Source of the DNA: Pseudomonas azotoformans
GTDB taxonomy: Bacteria; Pseudomonadota; Gammaproteobacteria; Pseudomonadales; Pseudomonadaceae
Reading direction: 5' to 3'
DNA length: 64,000 bases
Assembly: GCF_001579805.1 (NCBI RefSeq)
Contig: NZ_CP014546.1
Location: 2,480,001-2,544,000, forward strand
The notes below the pieces were generated by a model. The model was not told the DNA's origin. It was given only the letters and a program-made list of their open reading frames with translations, and did no database searches. Both the position numbers and the translations under genes were made by a program. This document shows, in pieces, positions 17,113-25,291 of this stretch. Position 1 is the stretch's first letter. Every line of letters begins with the position of its first letter.

Positions 17113-17862
17113 ATGGAAAACGCCAACACCGCCCCTCGTCTTCCCCGCAAGCGCCGCAGCCTTGCCCAGGAATTGGTCACGGTGTTGTCCGAGCAGATCC
17201 GCGATGGCCAGCTCAAGCGGGGCGACAAATTACCCACCGAGTCGGCGATCATGGAAGCCCATGGGGTCAGTCGCACGGTGGTGCGTGAAGCCATTTCACG
17301 CTTGCAGGCGGCGGGGCAGGTTGAAACCCGGCATGGTATCGGCACCTTTGTGCTGGATACGCCAAGCCCGAGCGGTTTCCGCATCGACCCGGCCACCGTG
17401 GTGACCCTGCGTGATGTGCTGGCGATCCTGGAGCTGCGGATCAGCCTGGAAGTCGAATCCGCAGGCCTGGCCGCGTTACGCCGCAGCGACGAACAACTGG
17501 CCGCCATGCGTGCAGCGCTCGATGCCCTGAATGAAAGCGCGGCCCACGCCGGCGATGCGGTGGCCTCCGACTTTGCATTCCACCTGGAAATTGCCCTGTC
17601 CACCGGCAACCGCTACTTCACCGATATCATGACGCACCTGGGCACCAGCATCATTCCACGTACTCGCCTGAATTCGGCGCGCCTGGCCCATGATGACCAG
17701 CAGCACTACATGGGGCGCTTGAGTCGTGAGCATGAAGAGATTTATGAGGCGATTGCGCGTCAGGATTCGGACGCGGCGCGGGCGGCGATGCGGTTGCATT
17801 TGACCAATAGCCGGGAGCGGCTGCGCCATGCCCATGAAGAGGCGCAGGCGCAGCGACAGTAA
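17113..17862 (+). CDS. FadR-subfamily GntR regulator, probable hexarate-utilisation regulator
   Basis: 249 residues. The winged helix-turn-helix spans about 15-80 (LPTESAIMEAHGVSRTVVREAISRLQAAGQVETRHGIGTF read in parts). The FCD ligand domain has the metal-binding set Asp153, His157, His207 and His229. Placement beside the galactarate genes, and a shared operator-like sequence before this gene and kdgD, make it the likely regulator of that operon. It is comparable to the GudR/GguR-type regulators described for hexarate use in proteobacteria. The ligand is inferred, not seen. Two minus-strand genes separate it from the operon. Confidence 0.82.
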   Translation: MENANTAPRLPRKRRSLAQELVTVLSEQIRDGQLKRGDKLPTESAIMEAHGVSRTVVREAISRLQAAGQVETRHGIGTFVLDTPSPSGFRIDPATVVTLRDVLAILELRISLEVESAGLAALRRSDEQLAAMRAALDALNESAAHAGDAVASDFAFHLEIALSTGNRYFTDIMTHLGTSIIPRTRLNSARLAHDDQQHYMGRLSREHEEIYEAIARQDSDAARAAMRLHLTNSRERLRHAHEEAQAQRQ

Positions 17863-17872
17863 CGCGATGGCT

Positions 17873-18076
17873 TCAGGCGGGCTCCATGTCGTATTCGAGG
17901 CCGACGACGACATCAGCCTCCATGACAAACGTTTTGCCGATTACACGGAACTTGCTGCCGTCTTGAACAACATAATCACCTACCGCGATGACCTCGCTGA
18001 TGTCAACGCAACCCTCCTGGGCTTGGGGCTGGTTGATGCCATTGACTTTAAAAGTGAGCTTCGGTTTGTTCGCCAT
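17873..18076 (-). CDS. 67-residue protein of unknown function
   Basis: Small acidic protein (MANKPKLTFKVNG at the start, VVGLEYDMEPA at the end) with no membrane segment or signal peptide. Alternating hydrophobic residues suggest a compact beta fold. I do not recognise a family. The gene looks real: GAGGTG lies five bases before ATG, and its codon use is normal. It is convergent with the FadR-type regulator, ending 10 bases beyond that gene. A CTGT-N8-ACAG palindrome lies about 120 bases upstream of its start. Confidence 0.65.
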   Translation of the reverse strand: MANKPKLTFKVNGINQPQAQEGCVDISEVIAVGDYVVQDGSKFRVIGKTFVMEADVVVGLEYDMEPA

Positions 18077-18197
18077 TTTTGCACCTCATTGACTACCAGA
18101 ATAATGTTTGCCTCTCCCGATGCTTACCGTGTTTAACCATACTCGGCAGAGCGCGGGGGAGTCCGTGGCAACGTTAGGGTGATCTCAGATGGGGCGA

Positions 18198-18217
18198 TAC
18201 TGTCAGAATTGACAGTT
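18198..18217. promoter_or_regulatory. CTGT-N8-ACAG palindrome upstream of the 67-residue gene
   Basis: TACTGTCAGAATTGACAGTT contains seven-base arms ACTGTCA and TGACAGT around GAAT. The outer bases fit the LexA form CTGT-N8-ACAG, but the centre is not the usual AT alternation. It may instead be the site of another dimeric regulator. It lies between the phospholipase-like stop and the small gene's start. Confidence 0.35.
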
Positions 18218-18278
18218 GCGACGAATGGCCCCCAGCGTATTTTTTTCTTAATTGCACGCTGGGGGTAAACAGACTCTA

Positions 18279-19436
18279 TTAAGACTTCGGCGTATTCGGC
18301 TTGTAGTCCTGCAACAACAAATACGTACTCCACCCCCACCAGTCATTCGTCCAGTGCTTGTCGTTCAGGTCATTCACATCCTTGCGACGCAGCACCTTGT
18401 CTCCCTCCGTCTTGAACAGCGGCGAAAAATTATTCGCCGGGTTCTGCGCTGCATTCAGGTCCGGCACATACAACGGCGCCTTGAAGTTGGCCGGGGACGG
18501 CGCGACACCGCTGATGAAAGTTTCGAAAATTTCATCCGCCGAAGCCTGCACCGCACGTTTGACCTGCAGCCGATTGTCCGCATCAATCGCGTCGAAGTAG
18601 CGCTTGTCCCCATAGGCGTGCCACTGATCGCCCATGGCGTTACGCACCTTGAGCCCGAACTTGCTGTCTTCGTCGTGCATGAAGCGGCTGATCAGCGAGC
18701 CAAACTCACCGGGTGTCACCACGGCGGCGAGTTGTTTGCGCGGTACGCGCAGATGGCCGGCCGAGAACAGGTCGGTCAAAAAGTGATCAGCAAAACTGTT
18801 CATCGCATACGCCAGTTCCAGCGCCTGGTCGGTGCCGGTCTGGTGCGCCACGACGGCTTGTTGCAGTGCCGCCGTGTGCCCCGCCAGGTAGGCTGACAGC
18901 GCCCATTCACCGAAATGGTCGGCATTGTCCGCCGCCAGTTTCAGATAACGTCCCAATGGAATCAGCGCCGAGACTGCGCTGCCGCCGCCAGTGATGCGGT
19001 TCCATTCCTCGGACAACGTATCACCCAAGGCGTCGTAGGCTTCATGGGCTTGTTTGCCGTCCTTGATCGCCTGCTTGACCGCAGTGATCTCCTTTTGCAT
19101 CACCGCGAGGATCTTGTGCGCTTCTTCCCGTGAGGCGGGCAGTACTGCCAGGCTGTTGAAGGCGGCGGTAAAGCGTTGCGCGCGGTCGGCAGGGGAGGCG
19201 CCATCGCTGATCGGTTGGCCGGGGATGCCATAGAAGTCGCCGCCCAGGGCGATCACCTGGCCATAGGTCAGCGCCAGCCCGTTGGGCAGGTGCAGCTCGA
19301 CCTGATGTGCGGGAATCGCCGGGGCGTCCTTGGCGAAGCGCAACAGAGTTTCATCGCCGATGGCAGTGTGTTCACCGCCTTCGAAGCGCAGAGTCGGTGG
19401 TTTTTTTTCGGGTGCCGCGAGTTCAAGACCTGACAT
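18279..19436 (-). CDS. zinc-phospholipase-C-like protein, possibly SOS-controlled
   Basis: 385 residues, soluble, with no clear signal peptide (MSGLELAAPEKKPPTLRF). The central helical part has NADHFGEWALSAYLAGHTAAL (about 171-191) and then His218-x3-Asp222-x5-His228 in HFLTDLFSAGHLR. That spacing equals the zinc-ligand motif of Bacillus-type phospholipase C and S1/P1 nucleases. The rest is not familiar, and the activity is inferred from this motif only. AAGGAG lies six bases before ATG. A near-consensus LexA box sits about 40 bases upstream, between plausible -35 and -10 elements. The gene stands alone on the minus strand inside the hexarate locus. Confidence 0.7.
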   Translation of the reverse strand: MSGLELAAPEKKPPTLRFEGGEHTAIGDETLLRFAKDAPAIPAHQVELHLPNGLALTYGQVIALGGDFYGIPGQPISDGASPADRAQRFTAAFNSLAVLPASREEAHKILAVMQKEITAVKQAIKDGKQAHEAYDALGDTLSEEWNRITGGGSAVSALIPLGRYLKLAADNADHFGEWALSAYLAGHTAALQQAVVAHQTGTDQALELAYAMNSFADHFLTDLFSAGHLRVPRKQLAAVVTPGEFGSLISRFMHDEDSKFGLKVRNAMGDQWHAYGDKRYFDAIDADNRLQVKRAVQASADEIFETFISGVAPSPANFKAPLYVPDLNAAQNPANNFSPLFKTEGDKVLRRKDVNDLNDKHWTNDWWGWSTYLLLQDYKPNTPKS

Positions 19437-19454
19437 GTTAGCTCCTTGCTATGC

Positions 19455-19523
19455 CGTAGGAATCTTCCGTAATAACTGTATGCATATACAGTTAAATCGA
19501 GCATAGAGGAAAAAATTCCTACG
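19455..19523. repeat. inverted repeat flanking the LexA box
   Basis: CGTAGGAAT (19455-19463) and ATTCCTACG (19515-19523) are perfect nine-base inverted arms that enclose the LexA-type palindrome and the likely promoter of the phospholipase-like gene. Function unknown. Confidence 0.55.
19476..19491 (-). promoter_or_regulatory. LexA (SOS) box
   Basis: CTGTATGCATATACAG fits CTGT-N8-ACAG with an AT-rich alternating centre; over 20 bases it matches 16 of the E. coli SOS consensus. On the minus strand it sits between TTTAAC (19496-19491) and TATTAC (19474-19469), spaced 16 bases, 40 bases before the phospholipase-like ATG. A repressor here would block that promoter. kdgD on the other side is about 180 bases away and has its own promoter. 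Confidence 0.7.
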
Positions 19524-19574
19524 TCAAGCAGGCGTACATCCACAGCGCCCACAATGAAGTCTGATGAATTGCAG

Positions 19575-19615
19575 TTGACGAATCTTTTTATAGTTGTACG
19601 ATGACGTACGACATC
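19575..19615 (+). promoter_or_regulatory. promoter and operator-like palindromes of the hexarate operon
   Basis: TTGACG (19575-19580) and TACGAT (19597-19602), spaced 16 bases, form a plausible promoter. Overlapping and just after the -10 are GTACGATGACGTAC (19596-19609) and GATGACGTACGACATC (19600-19615), a 16-base palindrome broken at two positions. GTTGTACGAT here is shared with the site before the FadR-type regulator gene. The position suits repression. Confidence 0.55.
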
Positions 19616-19670
19616 ATCAAAACCAACAACAACCTTTCGATAGAAAGTCTTCGCCCAGGGTGTTCGAATA

Positions 19671-20582
19671 ATGAATCCACAAGAACTGAAGTCCATCCTT
19701 TCCCACGGTCTGCTGTCTTTCCCGGTGACCGATTTCAACGCCCAGGGTGACTTCCACCAGGCGGGTTACATCAAGCGCCTGGAGTGGCTGGCCCCGTACG
19801 GCGCCACCGCCTTGTTCGCGGCCGGCGGCACCGGTGAGTTTTTCTCCCTCGCCGCCAGCGAATATTCCCAAGTGGTGAAAACCGCCGTGGATACCTGCGC
19901 CACCAGCGTGCCGATCCTGGCCGGTGTCGGCGGTTCGACCCGCCAAGCCATTGAATACGCCCAGGAAGCCGAGCGCCTCGGCGCCAAAGGCCTGCTGCTG
20001 CTGCCGCACTACCTCACCGAAGCCAGTCAGGACGGCGTTGCCGCCCACGTTGAAGCCGTGTGCAAATCGGTCAAGATCGGTGTGGTGGTCTACAACCGCA
20101 ACGTCTGCCGCCTGACCGCGCCGCTGCTGGAACGCCTGGCCGAGCGCTGCCCGAACCTGATCGGCTACAAGGATGGCCTGGGTGATATCGAGTTGATGGT
20201 GTCGATCCGTCGCCGCCTCGGTGATCGTTTCAGCTACCTCGGCGGCCTGCCGACGGCAGAGGTTTACGCCGCTGCCTACAAGGCCCTGGGGGTTCCGGTG
20301 TACTCCTCGGCGGTGTTCAACTTTATCCCGAAAACCGCGATGGACTTCTATCACGCGATTGCCAAGGACGATCACGCCACCGTTTCCAAGATCATCGACG
20401 ACTTCTTCCTGCCTTACCTGGACATCCGCAACCGCAAGGCCGGGTATGCCGTGAGCATCGTCAAGGCCGGTGCAAAAATCGCCGGCTACGACGCAGGCCC
20501 GGTGCGCACGCCGCTGACCGACCTGTTGCCGGAAGAATATGAAGCCCTGGCCGCGCTGATCGACAAGCAAGGCGCGCAATAA
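19671..20582 (+). CDS. kdgD: 5-dehydro-4-deoxyglucarate dehydratase
   Basis: 303 residues of the DHDPS/NAL aldolase-like TIM barrel. The Schiff-base lysine is Lys167 in [11 protein letters not shown] and the partner tyrosine is Tyr141 in [18 protein letters not shown] (52-60) is the substrate-carboxylate loop with the glucarate-dehydratase variant Gly-Glu-Phe. It converts 5-dehydro-4-deoxyglucarate to 2-oxoglutarate semialdehyde with loss of water and CO2. First gene of the hexarate operon; the next gene oxidises its product. Confidence 0.93.
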   Translation: MNPQELKSILSHGLLSFPVTDFNAQGDFHQAGYIKRLEWLAPYGATALFAAGGTGEFFSLAASEYSQVVKTAVDTCATSVPILAGVGGSTRQAIEYAQEAERLGAKGLLLLPHYLTEASQDGVAAHVEAVCKSVKIGVVVYNRNVCRLTAPLLERLAERCPNLIGYKDGLGDIELMVSIRRRLGDRFSYLGGLPTAEVYAAAYKALGVPVYSSAVFNFIPKTAMDFYHAIAKDDHATVSKIIDDFFLPYLDIRNRKAGYAVSIVKAGAKIAGYDAGPVRTPLTDLLPEEYEALAALIDKQGAQ

Positions 20583-20591
20583 CCCATCTAC

Positions 20592-20619
20592 AAGGCCGCT
20601 GAGAGATCAGCGGCCTTTT
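20592..20619 (+). terminator. perfect terminator inside the hexarate operon
   Basis: AAGGCCGCTGA and TCAGCGGCCTT form a perfect 11-bp stem with a GAGA tetraloop and a run of four T. It stands between kdgD and the dehydrogenase gene and would lower downstream expression unless read through. Confidence 0.8.
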
Positions 20620-20636
20620 GCGTCAGGAGAAGATTC

Positions 20637-22082
20637 GTGTCCCAAGCTCAACGTTTTGACAACTACATCAATGGCCAATGGGTGGCCGGTGCCGACTATT
20701 GCGTCAACCTCAACCCGTCAGAGTTGCCCGATGTCATTGGCGAATACGCCAAGGCGGATGTTGCCCAGGTCAACGCCGCCATCGATGCAGCCCGCGCGGC
20801 ATTCCCGGCCTGGTCCACTTCCGGGATCCAGGCTCGCCATGATTCTTTGGATAAAGTCGGCAGCGAAATCCTCGCCCGCCGCGAAGAACTCGGCACTCTA
20901 CTGGCCCGTGAAGAGGGCAAGACCCTGCCTGAAGCCATCGGTGAAGTGACCCGCGCCGGTAACATCTTCAAGTTCTTTGCGGGTGAATGCCTGCGCCTGT
21001 CCGGCGACTACGTGCCGTCGGTTCGACCGGGCGTGAACGTCGAAGTCACCCGTGAAGCTTTGGGTGTGGTCGGCCTGATCACGCCGTGGAACTTCCCGAT
21101 CGCCATCCCCGCCTGGAAAATCGCCCCGGCCCTGGCCTACGGCAACTGCGTGGTGATCAAGCCCGCCGAGCTGGTGCCGGGCTGTGCCTGGGCCCTGGCA
21201 GAGATCATCTCCCGCGCTGGCTTCCCGGCGGGTGTGTTCAACCTGGTGATGGGCAGCGGCCGCGTGGTCGGCGACGTGCTGGTCAATAGCCCGAAAGTCG
21301 ACGGCATCAGCTTCACCGGTTCTGTGGGTGTCGGTCGTCAGATCGCCGTCAGCTGCGTGTCGCGCCAGGCCAAAGTGCAGTTGGAAATGGGCGGCAAGAA
21401 CCCGCAGATCATCCTCGACGACGCCGACCTCAAGCAGGCCGTCGAGCTGTCGGTGCAGAGCGCGTTCTACTCCACCGGCCAGCGTTGCACCGCTTCCAGC
21501 CGCTTGATCGTCACCGCCGGGATTCACGACCAGTTCGTCACGGCCATGGCCGAACGCATGAAGTCGATCAAAGTCGGCCACGCGCTGAAAAGCGGCACCG
21601 ACATTGGCCCGGTGGTTTCCCAGGCGCAATTGGACCAGGACCTCAAGTACATCGACATTGGCCAAAGCGAAGGTGCGCGGTTGGTCAGCGGTGGCGGCCT
21701 GGTGACTTGTGACACCGAAGGCTACTACCTGGCCCCAACGCTGTTTGCCGACAGCGAAGCGGCCATGCGCATCAGCCGTGAAGAGATCTTCGGGCCGGTG
21801 GCCAACGTGGTGCGCGTGGCGGATTACGAAGCGGCGCTGGCCATGGCCAACGACACCGAGTTCGGTTTGTCTGCGGGCATTGCCACCACCTCGCTCAAGT
21901 ACGCCAACCACTTCAAGCGCCACTCCCAGGCCGGGATGGTGATGGTCAACCTGCCGACCGCTGGTGTGGATTACCACGTTCCGTTCGGTGGCCGTAAGGG
22001 CTCATCCTATGGTTCGCGTGAGCAAGGTCGCTATGCGCAAGAGTTCTACACCGTGGTGAAGACCAGCTACATCGGTTCGTAA
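20637..22082 (+). CDS. 2-oxoglutarate semialdehyde dehydrogenase (aldehyde dehydrogenase family)
   Basis: 481 residues from a GTG start with AGGAGA eight bases upstream. Aldehyde dehydrogenase motifs are complete: ITPWNFPIAIPAWK for cofactor, FTGSVGVGR, general base Glu250 in LEMGGKNP, and nucleophile Cys284 in GQRCTASSRL. Between kdgD and the transporter, the natural substrate is 2-oxoglutarate semialdehyde, giving 2-oxoglutarate. The family assignment is certain; the substrate rests on context. Confidence 0.92.
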   Translation: MSQAQRFDNYINGQWVAGADYCVNLNPSELPDVIGEYAKADVAQVNAAIDAARAAFPAWSTSGIQARHDSLDKVGSEILARREELGTLLAREEGKTLPEAIGEVTRAGNIFKFFAGECLRLSGDYVPSVRPGVNVEVTREALGVVGLITPWNFPIAIPAWKIAPALAYGNCVVIKPAELVPGCAWALAEIISRAGFPAGVFNLVMGSGRVVGDVLVNSPKVDGISFTGSVGVGRQIAVSCVSRQAKVQLEMGGKNPQIILDDADLKQAVELSVQSAFYSTGQRCTASSRLIVTAGIHDQFVTAMAERMKSIKVGHALKSGTDIGPVVSQAQLDQDLKYIDIGQSEGARLVSGGGLVTCDTEGYYLAPTLFADSEAAMRISREEIFGPVANVVRVADYEAALAMANDTEFGLSAGIATTSLKYANHFKRHSQAGMVMVNLPTAGVDYHVPFGGRKGSSYGSREQGRYAQEFYTVVKTSYIGS

Positions 22083-22094
22083 CGCGCAACACCT

Positions 22095-22124
22095 TGTGGG
22101 GCCGGATGCCTACCGGTCCCCACA
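22095..22124 (+). terminator. hairpin between the dehydrogenase and transporter genes
   Basis: TGTGGGG pairs with CCCCACA, and CCGG inside pairs with a second CCGG. No T-run follows. It may tune or protect the operon transcript rather than stop it. Confidence 0.45.
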
Positions 22125-22179
22125 CTGAAAACAGAAAACCATTACCCGCAAAAAAAATAATTAGTGGGAGTACTTCTAC

Positions 22180-23544
22180 ATGCAAGCGACCAAGCCGACC
22201 CACGTCCGCTATTTGATCCTGCTCATGCTGTTCCTGGTGACCACGATCAACTACGCCGACCGGACCACCATCGCCATCGCGGGCTCCAGCCTGCAAAAAG
22301 ACCTCGGCATCGACGCGGTCACCCTCGGTTATATCTTCTCTGCATTCGGTTGGGCCTACGTGGCCGGGCAAATCCCCGGCGGCTGGCTGCTGGACCGGTT
22401 TGGCTCGAAAAAAGTCTATGCCCTGAGCATCTTCACCTGGTCACTGTTCACTGTGCTGCAAGGCTATGTCGGTGAGTTTGGTGTCTCCACCGCCGTGGTT
22501 GCGCTGTTTATGCTGCGCTTTATGGTCGGCCTGGCAGAAGCGCCATCGTTTCCCGGAAATGCCCGTATTGTGGCGGCGTGGTTTCCGACGGCTGAGCGCG
22601 GTACGGCTTCGGCGATCTTCAACTCGGCCCAATACTTCGCCACGGTGTTGTTTGCACCGCTGATGGGCTGGATCGTCTATCGCTTCGGCTGGCAGCACGT
22701 GTTTATCGTGATGGGTGTGATCGGCATCGTGTTTTCGCTGATCTGGCTGAAAGTTATCCACAGCCCGCGCCAGCACCCGCTGATCAACGAAGCTGAGTTC
22801 AATCACATCGCCGCCAATGGCGCGATGGTCGATATGGATCAGGACAAAGGTAAGGGTAAGAAAACCGACGGACCGAAGTGGGATTACATCCGCCAGTTGC
22901 TGACCAACCGCATGATGCTCGGCGTGTACCTGGGCCAGTATTGCATCAACGGTATCACTTACTTCTTCCTCACCTGGTTCCCGGTGTACCTGGTGCAGGA
23001 CCGTGGCATGACCATCCTCAAGGCCGGTTTCATCGCCTCGTTGCCGGCGATCTGCGGGTTTATCGGCGGCGTGCTCGGCGGGGTGATTTCCGATTACCTG
23101 CTGCGCAAGGGCCATTCCCTGACCTTCGCCCGTAAAGCGCCGATCATTGGTGGCCTGCTGATCTCCAGCAGCATCGTGGCCTGTAACTACGTGGATATCG
23201 AATGGATGGTGGTGGGCTTCATGGCCTTGGCCTTCTTCGGTAAAGGCGTTGGCGCACTGGGTTGGGCGGTGGTGTCTGACACCTCGCCGAAACAAATCGC
23301 CGGCCTCAGTGGTGGCCTTTTCAACACCTTCGGTAACCTCGCGTCGATTACCACGCCGATCGTTATTGGCTACATCATCAGCACCACCGGTTCGTTCAAA
23401 TGGGCCTTGGTGTTCGTCGGCGCCAATGCGCTGGTGGCGGTGTTCAGCTACCTGGTCATCGTTGGGCCGATCAAACGTGTAGTCCTCAAAGAGCCGCCGA
23501 CCAAAGGGCCTGAGTTGACCAACCTAACCGAAGCGCATTCCTGA
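22180..23544 (+). CDS. MFS hexarate (galactarate/glucarate) transporter, GudP/GarP type
   Basis: 454 residues with about twelve membrane helices, of the ACS/phthalate-type branch of the major facilitator superfamily. Typical segments are [20 protein letters not shown] near the start and [22 protein letters not shown] after helix 2. E. coli GudP and GarP show the same motifs and import D-glucarate or galactarate with protons. It lies between the pathway enzymes, and garD begins 11 bases after its stop, so the two are co-transcribed. Confidence 0.9.
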   Translation: MQATKPTHVRYLILLMLFLVTTINYADRTTIAIAGSSLQKDLGIDAVTLGYIFSAFGWAYVAGQIPGGWLLDRFGSKKVYALSIFTWSLFTVLQGYVGEFGVSTAVVALFMLRFMVGLAEAPSFPGNARIVAAWFPTAERGTASAIFNSAQYFATVLFAPLMGWIVYRFGWQHVFIVMGVIGIVFSLIWLKVIHSPRQHPLINEAEFNHIAANGAMVDMDQDKGKGKKTDGPKWDYIRQLLTNRMMLGVYLGQYCINGITYFFLTWFPVYLVQDRGMTILKAGFIASLPAICGFIGGVLGGVISDYLLRKGHSLTFARKAPIIGGLLISSSIVACNYVDIEWMVVGFMALAFFGKGVGALGWAVVSDTSPKQIAGLSGGLFNTFGNLASITTPIVIGYIISTTGSFKWALVFVGANALVAVFSYLVIVGPIKRVVLKEPPTKGPELTNLTEAHS

Positions 23545-23555
23545 GGGGCCGTGTG

Positions 23556-25109
23556 ATGCAGTTGATTGAACATGCCGACTCGCCGCGCTCCATTCGTTTG
23601 CACGAACGCGACAACGTGGTGATCGTGGTCAATGACCAGGGCGTTCCGGCCGGGACCGAATTCCCGGACGGCCTGGTGACCGTGGATTTCATCCCGCAGA
23701 GCCACAAGGTGACCCTGGAAGACATCCCCGAAGGCGGTCAGATTATTCGCTACGGCCAGACCATCGGTTACGCCCTGGCACCCATCCCGCGCGGCAGTTG
23801 GGTGCAGGAGGATCAACTGCGCATGCCCACTGCGCCGCCGTTGGACAGCTTGCCGCTGTCCACCGAGGTGCCTGAGGCCCAGGCACCGTTGGAAGGGTTC
23901 ACCTTTGAGGGTTACCGCAACGCGGATGGCACGGTGGGCACGCGCAATATCCTTGGCATCACCACCACGGTGCAGTGCGTCACCGGCGTGCTGGACCATG
24001 CGGTCAAGCGCATCAAGGACGAATTACTGCCCAAGTACCCACACGTCGACGACGTGGTGGCGCTGACCCACAGCTACGGCTGCGGCGTGGCGATCACCGC
24101 CACCGATGCCTACATTCCGATCCGCACGGTGCGCAACCTGGCGCGCAACCCGAACCTGGGCGGCGAAGCCCTGGTGATCAGTCTGGGTTGCGAGAAATTG
24201 CAGGCCGGGCAGGTGATGCACGACAACGACAGCTCGGTTGACCTGAGTGAGCCCTGGCTCTACCGGCTGCAGGATTCCAGCCACGGCTTTACCGAGATGA
24301 TCGAGCAGATCATGGAACTGGCCGAGACGCGCTTGAAGAAACTCGACCAGCGCCGCCGGGAAACCGTGCCGGCGTCCGAGCTGATCCTGGGCATGCAGTG
24401 TGGCGGCAGTGATGCGTTTTCCGGCATCACCGCCAACCCGGCGCTGGGCTATGCCTCGGATTTGCTGTTGCGGGCCGGCGCGACGGTGATGTTTTCCGAA
24501 GTCACTGAAGTCCGCGATGCCATCTACCTGCTGACGTCTCGCGCGCAAAGCAAGGAAGTTGCTCAGGAGCTGGTCCGGGAAATGGACTGGTACGACCGTT
24601 ACCTGGCCAAGGGCGAAGCGGATCGCAGCGCCAACACCACGCCCGGCAACAAGAAGGGCGGGTTATCGAACATTGTCGAGAAGTCCCTGGGCTCCATCGT
24701 CAAGTCTGGCAGCAGCGCGATCAATGGCGTGCTCGGCCCAGGCGAGCGTTTCAAGGGCAAGGGCCTGATTTTTTGCGCCACGCCGGCCAGTGACTTTGTG
24801 TGCGGCACCTTGCAACTGGCGGCGGGGATGAACCTGCATGTGTTCACCACCGGGCGTGGTACGCCGTATGGGCTGGCGATGGCGCCGGTGGTGAAGGTGT
24901 CGACGCGTACGGAGCTGGCGCAGCGCTGGCCGGACCTGATCGATATCGATGCTGGGCGTATTGCCACGGGACGGGCGAGCATCGAGGAACTGGGCTGGGA
25001 GTTGTTTCACTTTTACCTGGATGTGGCCAGTGGCAAGAAGCAGACGTGGGCGGAGCATCACAAGCTGCACAACGACATCACGTTGTTTAACCCGGCGCCG
25101 ATTACCTGA
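23556..25109 (+). CDS. garD: galactarate dehydratase
   Basis: 517 residues of the UxaA/GarD family. The N-terminal SAF domain covers about 1-95 ([20 protein letters not shown]), and the catalytic part has [21 protein letters not shown] and [19 protein letters not shown] with the conserved cysteines and histidines used for the metal. It dehydrates galactarate to 5-dehydro-4-deoxyglucarate, the substrate of KdgD. ATG 23556 is preferred over the adjoining GTG 23553. I see no gudD (glucarate dehydratase) in the window, so glucarate use would need a gene elsewhere. Confidence 0.94.
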   Translation: MQLIEHADSPRSIRLHERDNVVIVVNDQGVPAGTEFPDGLVTVDFIPQSHKVTLEDIPEGGQIIRYGQTIGYALAPIPRGSWVQEDQLRMPTAPPLDSLPLSTEVPEAQAPLEGFTFEGYRNADGTVGTRNILGITTTVQCVTGVLDHAVKRIKDELLPKYPHVDDVVALTHSYGCGVAITATDAYIPIRTVRNLARNPNLGGEALVISLGCEKLQAGQVMHDNDSSVDLSEPWLYRLQDSSHGFTEMIEQIMELAETRLKKLDQRRRETVPASELILGMQCGGSDAFSGITANPALGYASDLLLRAGATVMFSEVTEVRDAIYLLTSRAQSKEVAQELVREMDWYDRYLAKGEADRSANTTPGNKKGGLSNIVEKSLGSIVKSGSSAINGVLGPGERFKGKGLIFCATPASDFVCGTLQLAAGMNLHVFTTGRGTPYGLAMAPVVKVSTRTELAQRWPDLIDIDAGRIATGRASIEELGWELFHFYLDVASGKKQTWAEHHKLHNDITLFNPAPIT

Positions 25110-25122
25110 ACCCGCAATAACC

Positions 25123-25214
25123 TGTGGCGAGGGAGCTTGCTCCCGCTGGACTGCGCAGCAGGCCTGTTTTTAGGGCCGCTGCGCGCCCCAGCGCGAGCAA
25201 GCTCCCTCGCCACA
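25123..25214. repeat. REPIN-type repeat, copy 1
   Basis: Perfect 20-base inverted arms begin TGTGGCGAGGGAGC and end GCTCCCTCGCCACA around a central palindromic region (CTGCGCAGC... GCTGCGCG). This is a REP doublet of the kind dispersed in fluorescent Pseudomonas genomes. It lies between garD and the AEC permease gene and could end garD transcription. A second copy is at 60720-60829. Confidence 0.85.
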
Positions 25215-25291
25215 AGCGCTAGACCAGACGAAGCGGCCTACACTGGCTTATCATTAGCCACCTAACGACGCTCACCAAGGTTCTCCCCGGC

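Noticed and set aside
25123-25214. Possible insertion-sequence ends
   Set aside because: The 20-bp inverted arms lie only 92 bases apart with no transposase between. The REPIN explanation fits better.
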